Below are positions 58,256-64,000 of a stretch of DNA of 64,000 nt, one piece after another. How positions within the stretch are numbered: the first letter of the stretch is position 1; each line of letters begins with the position of its first letter. The notes beneath the pieces are model-generated. The model ran no database searches. It was not told the origin of the DNA and saw only the letters and a program-made list of their open reading frames with translations. A program made the translations under genes and the position numbers. This stretch comes from Verrucomicrobiales bacterium (GTDB lineage: Bacteria > Verrucomicrobiota > Verrucomicrobiia > Limisphaerales > J093), in assembly GCA_024233305.1 (NCBI GenBank), contig JACKPV010000023.1:248001-312000 (forward strand), given 5' to 3'.

Positions 58256-61150
58256 TCAGGGTGTTGCAGTCGCTGTAACCGCCGATACACAGCGTCCGCA
58301 TAGTTCGGGATGGGCGGCTTGTGCGCCGACGTCCGTTTCCCAGTGCCAGCAGCGGCCGCACTTCGTGCCCTCGGCCCGGCGCACCTCGATCAGCGGTTCC
58401 GTGGCATCGCCGTTGCGGGCGGCGAAATCCAGCTGCGATACGTTCAGCACTTCGCGCAGGACGTCAGCCGCCGGAGCCCCCCCGGCCTGGTCGAAGGTCG
58501 CGGCCGGCGCCTGGAGCGCCACGTGTGCCTCAAGGCTCTTGCCAATCAGCTTCGTCTGCCGCGCCTTCTCGAGTTCGAGCAGGCCCTGTTCGCGCAATTG
58601 GAACAACGCCTGCCAACGCGCCGCTTCGCCGGCTGCCAGGGAAAGCCCGCGCGGTTCCCAGACGGTCTCGTGCACCGACTCGCCGGCATGACCGGGAATC
58701 AGTTCCCACGCCTCGTCGCTGGTGAAGGCGAGCACCGGTCCCAGCAGCTGACAGAGGCCGGATACCAGCCGGTGCAAAGCCGTCTGCGTCGATCGGCGCG
58801 TGGGCGAATTCGCCGCGTGCGTGTAGAGCCGGTCCTTCACCAGATCGTGGTAAATCGCCGACAGTTCGACCGCCGCGAACTGCGTCAACCGCTGGTAGAC
58901 CACGTGGAATTCATACGCTTCGTAGGCCCCCTGAACGTCCTGCTCAAGCCGCCCGTACTCCCCGAGAATCCAGCGGTCCAGCCCCGTCAGGTCCGCGTCC
59001 GAGACCGCGTCCTTCGCCGGATCGAAGTCGTAGAGATTCGAGAGCTGGTAACGGAGCGTGTTCCGCAGCAGCCGGTAGCTTTCGGCCACCTTTTTGATCC
59101 TTTCCTCGCTGACAACGATGTCGTTCCGATAATCCTGCGAGGCCACCCACAGCCGCAGGATGTCCGCGCCCCAGGCCTTGACGTAGGCGTCCGCGGTCTG
59201 CGGCTTGTCGTAGCCGCCCTGGCCCTGCTTGCTCTTCGAGATCTTCTCGCGGTCCGCATCGACCATGAACCCGTGGGTCAGGACGGTCTTGAACGGCGCG
59301 GCCCCGTTGCCGGCGAGCGACAGCAGCAGCGAGGATTGAAACCAGCCGCGATGCTGATCGCTGCCCTCGAGATAAACGTCCGCCTGCCAGGCGTTCGTCG
59401 CCGCACCGTCCGGGCGCAATTCCTCCCGCTGCATCAGCACCGACCGGGACGACGATCCGGAATCGATCCAGACATCCAGTGTGTCCTGCGATTTGGCCAC
59501 CGCCTCAGGTCCGGTCCAATCAGCCGGACGGAGCCGGGACCAAAGCGCTTCAGCGGTCTGCTCGAACCAGACGTTTGTGCCGTGTTCGCCGACCAGGTCG
59601 GCGGCGGCGCGCACGATCCGGGCGTCCAGGATCGGTTCACCGGCGGCATCGTAAAAGGCGGGGATGGGCACGCCCCAAGTGCGTTGACGCGAGATGCACC
59701 AGTCGGGACGGGAACTCACCGCGCCTTCGATGCGGGCCTTGCCCCACTCCGGCACCCACGTCACGCCGTTGATTTCGCGGAGCGCCTCCGCGCGGAAGGT
59801 CGAGGCGTCGTTGCCGGCCGCCTCGGCCGGCGCCTTTCCCGATGGGGCCTGGGGTTCGCCACGGACGTGGTCCACTTGGATGAACCACTGGTCCATGGCG
59901 CGGAAGATCACCGGGGTCTTGCTCCGCCAGCAATGCGGATACGAATGCGCGTAAGCCGCCTGGTGCAGCAGCCGTCCCGCACCTGAGAGCGCCGCGATCA
60001 CCACCTCGTTTGCCTCGCTCCGCCCCTGGCGCGGCAGGATCGCCTTGCCGAGCATCGCCGCGGGCATTTGCTGTTCGACCGGCAGATCGGCGGTGTGCGT
60101 AAAGCAACCGTCATCGTCCACCGGCGAGTAGATCGGCAGGCCCTGCCGCATGCCGAGCAGGTAATCGTCCAGACCGTGCCCCGGCGCGATGTGCACAAAC
60201 CCGGTGCCGGTTTCGTTGTCCACGAAATCGGCGGCGAACAACCGGCCCGTGCGGTCGCAGAAAGGATGGCGATATTCGATCCCCTGGAAGTGTCCGCCAT
60301 CGAGGCTGCGCTGGATCTCGTAACCTACCCAACCGCACTGCTGCGCGACCTGGTTGAGCAACAGCGTCGAAACGAGGTAATCCTCGTCGTTTACGCGCAC
60401 AAGGCTGTAGCTGAAGGACTCGTTGTAGGCGACCGCGAGATTGGCCGGCAACGTCCACGGCGTGGTGGTCCAGATCAGCAGATACGTGTTCTCGTAACCG
60501 ACCACCGGGAACTTCACATAAACGCTCTGGCTGGTGTGATCCTGGTATTCGACTTCCGCTTCCGCCAACGCCGTCCGGCACGGGATGCTCCAATACACCG
60601 GTTTCTTGCCGCGATAGACAAAGCCCTGCTCGACCAGGTCGGCGAACAACCGCAGCTCCTGCGCCTCGTAGGCCTTGTCGAGCGTCAGGTAGGGCCGGTC
60701 CCAAGCCCCCAGAACGCCGAGCCGTTTGAACTGTTCCCGTTGCCGATCGATGAACTTGCGGGCATACGCGGCGCATGCCTCCCGGATGGTGGCGGCATCG
60801 GCCGACACATCGCCGGCCTGGCGCATTTCCTGGGTGACCTTGAACTCGATGGGCAGGCCATGACAATCCCAGCCGGGCACGTAGGGCACGCGGAACCCGC
60901 GCAGTGATTTGTGCTTGAGGATGAAGTCCTTGAGGATCTTGTTGAGCGCTGTCCCGATGTGGACCTCGCCGTTCGCAAACGGCGGACCGTCGTGCAAGAG
61001 AAACCGCGGGGCGCCGGCGCGCGCGGCCTGCAGGCGCTCATACAACCGATCCGCCTCCCAGCGGGCCAGTCGCTGCGGCTCGCGCTGCACCAGATCGGCC
61101 TTCATCGGGAAGTCCGTCCGCGGCAGGTTCAACGTGTTCTTGTAGTCCAT
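58256..61150 (-). CDS. ileS: Isoleucyl-tRNA synthetase
   Basis: A 964-aa class I synthetase that charges tRNA-Ile. HIGH motif at 64-67 (GEVHIGTALNK), the editing domain in the middle (TTPWTLPANLAVA), KMSKS as KISKSKQG near 636, and a C-terminal zinc site with two CxxC pairs (CGRCWHWE and LCGRC). The length and order are those of bacterial IleS type 1. Starts at ATG with MDYKNTLNLP. Confidence 0.97.
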   Translation of the reverse strand: MDYKNTLNLPRTDFPMKADLVQREPQRLARWEADRLYERLQAARAGAPRFLLHDGPPFANGEVHIGTALNKILKDFILKHKSLRGFRVPYVPGWDCHGLPIEFKVTQEMRQAGDVSADAATIREACAAYARKFIDRQREQFKRLGVLGAWDRPYLTLDKAYEAQELRLFADLVEQGFVYRGKKPVYWSIPCRTALAEAEVEYQDHTSQSVYVKFPVVGYENTYLLIWTTTPWTLPANLAVAYNESFSYSLVRVNDEDYLVSTLLLNQVAQQCGWVGYEIQRSLDGGHFQGIEYRHPFCDRTGRLFAADFVDNETGTGFVHIAPGHGLDDYLLGMRQGLPIYSPVDDDGCFTHTADLPVEQQMPAAMLGKAILPRQGRSEANEVVIAALSGAGRLLHQAAYAHSYPHCWRSKTPVIFRAMDQWFIQVDHVRGEPQAPSGKAPAEAAGNDASTFRAEALREINGVTWVPEWGKARIEGAVSSRPDWCISRQRTWGVPIPAFYDAAGEPILDARIVRAAADLVGEHGTNVWFEQTAEALWSRLRPADWTGPEAVAKSQDTLDVWIDSGSSSRSVLMQREELRPDGAATNAWQADVYLEGSDQHRGWFQSSLLLSLAGNGAAPFKTVLTHGFMVDADREKISKSKQGQGGYDKPQTADAYVKAWGADILRLWVASQDYRNDIVVSEERIKKVAESYRLLRNTLRYQLSNLYDFDPAKDAVSDADLTGLDRWILGEYGRLEQDVQGAYEAYEFHVVYQRLTQFAAVELSAIYHDLVKDRLYTHAANSPTRRSTQTALHRLVSGLCQLLGPVLAFTSDEAWELIPGHAGESVHETVWEPRGLSLAAGEAARWQALFQLREQGLLELEKARQTKLIGKSLEAHVALQAPAATFDQAGGAPAADVLREVLNVSQLDFAARNGDATEPLIEVRRAEGTKCGRCWHWETDVGAQAAHPELCGRCVSAVTATATP

Positions 61151-61305
61151 CTCTGTGTCTCGATCCGAGAACCACGGACCCTATCAGGGCCCAAGCGCGA
61201 TTGGCAAGTGAGCCGACCGGAACCCCGGGGACAAACCAGGACGCGTCCCGGTGGCCGACGGGTTATTCGCTTGCGTCACCGGTCCCCGCGAATCAGGATT
61301 TGCGC

Positions 61306-62094
61306 ATGCAAACCACCCTTCGTCCCTCCGGGAAAGGCCTCTCGCGGCGCGATCTCTTCGGGCTCGGCGCCACCGTGTTCGGCAGCGCCGTCGCGCGGAT
61401 TGCCCGGGCCGGTCAATCGGCCCGCCGAGTGGTGGTGTGGTCCGAAGGCACTGCGCCCGTGGACAAGGTCTATCCGGACGATGTGAACACCGCCATTGCC
61501 GCCGGCCTGCGACGCCTGCTTCCGGAATGGCAGGTCGAGACCGCCGGCCTTGACTCGCCGGAGCAGGGGTGCACGGAGGAATCCTTGCAGCGGTGCGACG
61601 TGCTCATCTGGTGGGGCCACAAACGCCACGGCGAGGTGAAGGACGCATACGTCGACCGCATCGAACGCCGGGTCAAACAGGAGGGCATGGGGTTCATCGC
61701 GGTGCATTCCGCCCACTTTGCCAAGCCCAACAAGCGGCTGATGGGCACGCGCTGCGGCTGGGCCGCCTACAAGACCGACGGTTGTCGGCTCGAGGTGGAG
61801 ATCAAGGAACCGAACCACCCCATCAGCGCCGGCGTGAGCGCGTTCACCCTGCCGCAGATCGAGCGATACAGCGAACCCTACCAGGTGCCGGCGCCGGACG
61901 CCGTCCCGTTGGCGGGAACCTACGTGTATCCCGATGGACGCCGCGAACCGACCCGCGTGGGCCTGTGCTGGACCATCGGCAAGGGACGGATGTTCTACTT
62001 CGCCCCCGGCCACGAAACCTACCCGAACCTTAACCGGCCCGAGGTGCAACGGGTCTTCGCCAACGCAGTGCAATGGGCCGCCGCGTCCCGGTGA
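61306..62094 (+). CDS. Exported ThuA-like protein
   Basis: A 262-aa protein with a Tat-like signal (LSRRDLFGLGATVFGSAVA). The ThuA fold follows: RRVVVWSEGTAPVD, QRCDVLIWWGHKRHGEVKDA, GFIAVHSAHFAKPNKRLMGT, and GKGRMFYFAPGHETYPNLNR. ThuA proteins are linked to trehalose and sugar use, often as predicted amidotransferase-like domains. The start ATG opens the signal. Confidence 0.85.
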   Translation: MQTTLRPSGKGLSRRDLFGLGATVFGSAVARIARAGQSARRVVVWSEGTAPVDKVYPDDVNTAIAAGLRRLLPEWQVETAGLDSPEQGCTEESLQRCDVLIWWGHKRHGEVKDAYVDRIERRVKQEGMGFIAVHSAHFAKPNKRLMGTRCGWAAYKTDGCRLEVEIKEPNHPISAGVSAFTLPQIERYSEPYQVPAPDAVPLAGTYVYPDGRREPTRVGLCWTIGKGRMFYFAPGHETYPNLNRPEVQRVFANAVQWAAASR

Positions 62095-62132
62095 AGCCCG
62101 CCCGGATCGCCGGACCACCGCCTCTTCCTGCC

Positions 62133-62537
62133 ATGCGCACCTTCAACCGAAGAAAGCTCCTGGGCCGGCTGATCCTCCTGCCAGTCGGGCCGCTCCTTGC
62201 CGCCGGTTGCGCCAATCCGCAAAAACAGGCTGCCATCCGCGCGAAGATCCAGTTCGACCTCGAGGCCCTCAACGAGGATGGGTTGATCGGACCGCCGGAT
62301 GGTCTTCGGGCGGTTGACTACGAGTTCTGCATTCCCGCGAATCCCGAATACCTTACCGAAGTGCAACTGATCGATCCGTCGGTGGTGATGATGCGCGACA
62401 GTCAGGGCCGCGTCGGCTGCGCGCCGGACGAGTGGCTGTGCTTGGGAAACACCCACCAGACCGACGCCCAGGGGGTGTTGTTGCGGCTGGCGCAACTACC
62501 GTACGTCTACGTCATCCGGCCCTGCTTCTGGGAATGA
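62133..62537 (+). CDS. Hypothetical lipoprotein
   Basis: A 134-aa lipoprotein (KLLGRLILLPVGPLLAAGC lipobox). The rest has no recognised domain; it is mixed alpha/beta with EFCIPANPEYLTEVQLIDPS and DEWLCLGNTH. It follows the ThuA-like gene by 38 bases and may share its transcript. Confidence 0.68.
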   Translation: MRTFNRRKLLGRLILLPVGPLLAAGCANPQKQAAIRAKIQFDLEALNEDGLIGPPDGLRAVDYEFCIPANPEYLTEVQLIDPSVVMMRDSQGRVGCAPDEWLCLGNTHQTDAQGVLLRLAQLPYVYVIRPCFWE

Positions 62538-62624
62538 CCCGCGAGCGGCCGACGACCCCGCGCACAGCGGGCGGGACAAGGGCCGCCATTGCCGGCTGAA
62601 CCTCGCACCGCAAGCCGGCGCGCG

Positions 62625-62984
62625 TCACTTCCCGGCCCGCAAGATCTTCTCCATGGGCTTTCCCTTGGCCAGTTCATCCACCAGCTTGTCGAGATAGCGT
62701 ATCTCGCGCATCGTTGATTCCCGGATCTCCTCCACCCGGACCCCGCAGACGACTCCCTTGATCAAGCTCCGGCAGGGATTGAGGCGGGGAGCTTCCCTGA
62801 AGAACGTCTCAAAATCCGTCTGGGACTCCAATTGCGCTGCCAATTCCGCCAAGCTGTAGCCCGTCAGCCAGCAAATGATGGCATCCACCTCCGCCTTGTG
62901 GCGCCCCTTCCTCTCCGCCTTCGCGATATACAGCGGATAAACACTCGCGAAGCTCGTCGTGTAGATTCGATGTTTCGATTGCAT
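62625..62984 (-). CDS. DUF2200 family protein
   Basis: A 119-aa protein with the family's typical opening, HRIYTTSFASVYPLYIAKAE, then VDAIICWLTGYSLAEL, FETFFREAP, and GVVCGVRVEEI. The function of DUF2200 is unknown. The start MQSKHRIY is preferred over the ATG 13 codons upstream. Confidence 0.85.
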   Translation of the reverse strand: MQSKHRIYTTSFASVYPLYIAKAERKGRHKAEVDAIICWLTGYSLAELAAQLESQTDFETFFREAPRLNPCRSLIKGVVCGVRVEEIRESTMREIRYLDKLVDELAKGKPMEKILRAGK

Positions 62985-63504
62985 AGGACTACCCGGCCTG
63001 ACGTGTGCTGCTGGTGGCCGCATCCCGGGAGGAGCCGAAAACGCTGTGCGGGTTGGCCGGCAGCGACCGCAAGCTGGCTCCGGCGAAGTTCAGCATGTGG
63101 TGAATTGCGGCGCTCGACGTGCGCCCATCCTCAGCGCCGACCCCGAAAGGCCTGGGTTCTGGTTTTCGATAGTCATGGTCTGGCGGTTGGGCTGGGAGGT
63201 CGGGCGGGCGCACTCGGTGGTCCAAGCGACCAAGCGCGGCTCGGATGGATTTGGCGGCTCGGGCACCCTTCCTACGGATTGGCGGGTGGTCCGGTAGCGG
63301 TTGGCAGACCGGGCTTGCGGCAGGACCGGCGTCCATCCGTTTGGTTCCCTCTCGCTTGGGCCAAGGGGACGCGCATGGCAGGGCGTCCGAACGGCACGGA
63401 GTCGTGGGAAGAAGAAGGCTGGATCGATGGGAGGAATCGGCTAGGGTGGCGACCGGGCCGGGATGTTCGGTTCCTGCTGTGCTGAAACGCTTTTCAATCA
63501 AGCC
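62985..63504. other. Intergenic region without recognised gene
   Basis: A 520-base gap between divergent genes. All frames here are open for a while because of high GC, but none shows a domain, plausible start or codon pattern. No RNA gene or repeat was recognised. Confidence 0.4.
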
Positions 63505-64000
63505 ATGACACCACGACTTATTCCGGTGCTGCTGCTGCTGACGAGTTCGCTGGCGCCGGCTTCGCTGCCGGCCGGGCGGCCGGCTCTCGTTCCGACTCCT
63601 TGGCAGATGATGCCCGGGGAGGGAAAGTTCCGGATCGACCCGGCCACGGTCACAATTTGCTATCGGGACGATCGGCTGGCGTTTGCGGCGACCTGGCTGG
63701 CGGGGCAGCTTGCGCGGACCTTCGACACGGAAATGAAACCGGTTCAGGTCGAATCGACACCTGACCGGAACTGCATCCGGTTTGAACTCGCCACGGAGGG
63801 AGCCGTTCCACCGGCGGAAGGCTATCGGTTGGTGGTGACGCCGCAGCGAGCGACCATTTTGGCTGGGGATACTTCGGGCGCGCTTTATGGCGCGATCACC
63901 CTGCTGCAGCTCGGGCCGTCCGTGGCATTCCGGGACTTCGCGCTGTGCGACTCCGTCCCGGGCCACGATCCGGGCGAGGAGAACCGTCAGGGGCCGCGCT
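63505..64000 (+). CDS. GH20-type beta-N-acetylhexosaminidase, N-terminal part (cut by window end)
   Basis: About 165 codons are visible, with no stop before the end. A signal peptide (LIPVLLLLTSSLAPASLPA) is followed by the GH20 N-terminal domain: LVPTPWQMMPGEGKFRI, EGYRLVVTPQRATILAGDTS and GALYGAITLLQL. The catalytic barrel lies outside the window. The last 30 residues (after LLQL) do not resemble the usual transition into the barrel, so a frameshift or divergence is possible. Confidence 0.75.
   Translation, partial: MTPRLIPVLLLLTSSLAPASLPAGRPALVPTPWQMMPGEGKFRIDPATVTICYRDDRLAFAATWLAGQLARTFDTEMKPVQVESTPDRNCIRFELATEGAVPPAEGYRLVVTPQRATILAGDTSGALYGAITLLQLGPSVAFRDFALCDSVPGHDPGEENRQGPR

Noticed and set aside
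58310..59986. A 558-codon frame opposite ileS
   Set aside because: ileS carries all catalytic motifs; the opposite frame has none.

Overview
The window is about 64 kb of GC-rich DNA from a chromosome that looks like Verrucomicrobiota (probably the Limisphaerales/Pedosphaera side; this is inferred from gene content, not from a marker tree). The grounds are a futalosine-type menaquinone gene (mqnC), a sulfatase, a GH29 fucosidase, a sialidase-like protein, a GH20 fragment, ThuA and Tat-exported oxidoreductase-like proteins, Gram-negative envelope genes (waaA, AsmA-like, LpoB, CsgG-like), and several families of short palindromic repeats. No rRNA, tRNA or CRISPR array was found.

The most distinctive region is 5.4-14.0 kb, which reads as a chromosomal integron. 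A tyrosine recombinase with the IntI-specific insert (12544-13971, +) is preceded by a run of genes that all point away from it on the minus strand. Between those genes lie four attC-like sites (6470-6547, 8897-9024, 10983-11108, 11632-11721), each with terminal 7-bp cores and long imperfect stems. The core that begins a cassette is the exact complement of the core that begins that same cassette's attC. This holds for four cassettes and fixes their borders to the base. The cassettes encode, from intI outward: (1) an orphan 193-aa protein; (2) a PD-(D/E)XK nuclease-like protein with an apparent frameshift; (3) an unusually large three-gene unit with a sodium:solute symporter and two small membrane proteins; (4) a 749-aa protein with a nucleoside-deoxyribosyltransferase/TIR-like motif; (5) a ClpP-fold serine protease whose attC is cut off by a REP/RAYT transposase remnant.

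The rest is mostly core and envelope/catabolic genes. 0-4.8 kb: AsmA-like protein end, a LytS/LytTR two-component pair, an EF-hand protein. 14-20.7 kb: sulfatase, DUF5069, then an overlapping run queE - aminotransferase - rsmA - Nudix, and an AT-hook/winged-helix protein. 21.4-27.0 kb: two back-to-back operons of envelope lipoproteins (LpoB, YcfL-like, COG3014-like on the minus strand; a DUF6844-like protein and a CsgG-like protein on the plus strand). 27-39.6 kb: adenylate cyclase, large glycosidase-like protein, methyltransferase, sialidase-like protein, mqnC, HTH-MBL fusion, fucosidase. 39.7-51.7 kb: MoxR - DUF58 - transglutaminase operon, VTC - DUF4956 - HlyD operon, waaA, a REC-PAS-PP2C phosphatase, and a dehydroquinate synthase-like gene with a SHOCT lipoprotein. 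52.5-64 kb: deoC, Tat oxidoreductase-like protein, fabD, ABC transporter, ileS, ThuA, small lipoprotein, DUF2200, and the start of a GH20 enzyme.

Four copies of a MITE-like element (1809-2010, 4113-4315, 20990-21181, 27130-27285) share the outer ends AGCCGTAACCAT/ATGGTTACGGCT. Two of them supply the stop codon of the adjacent gene.
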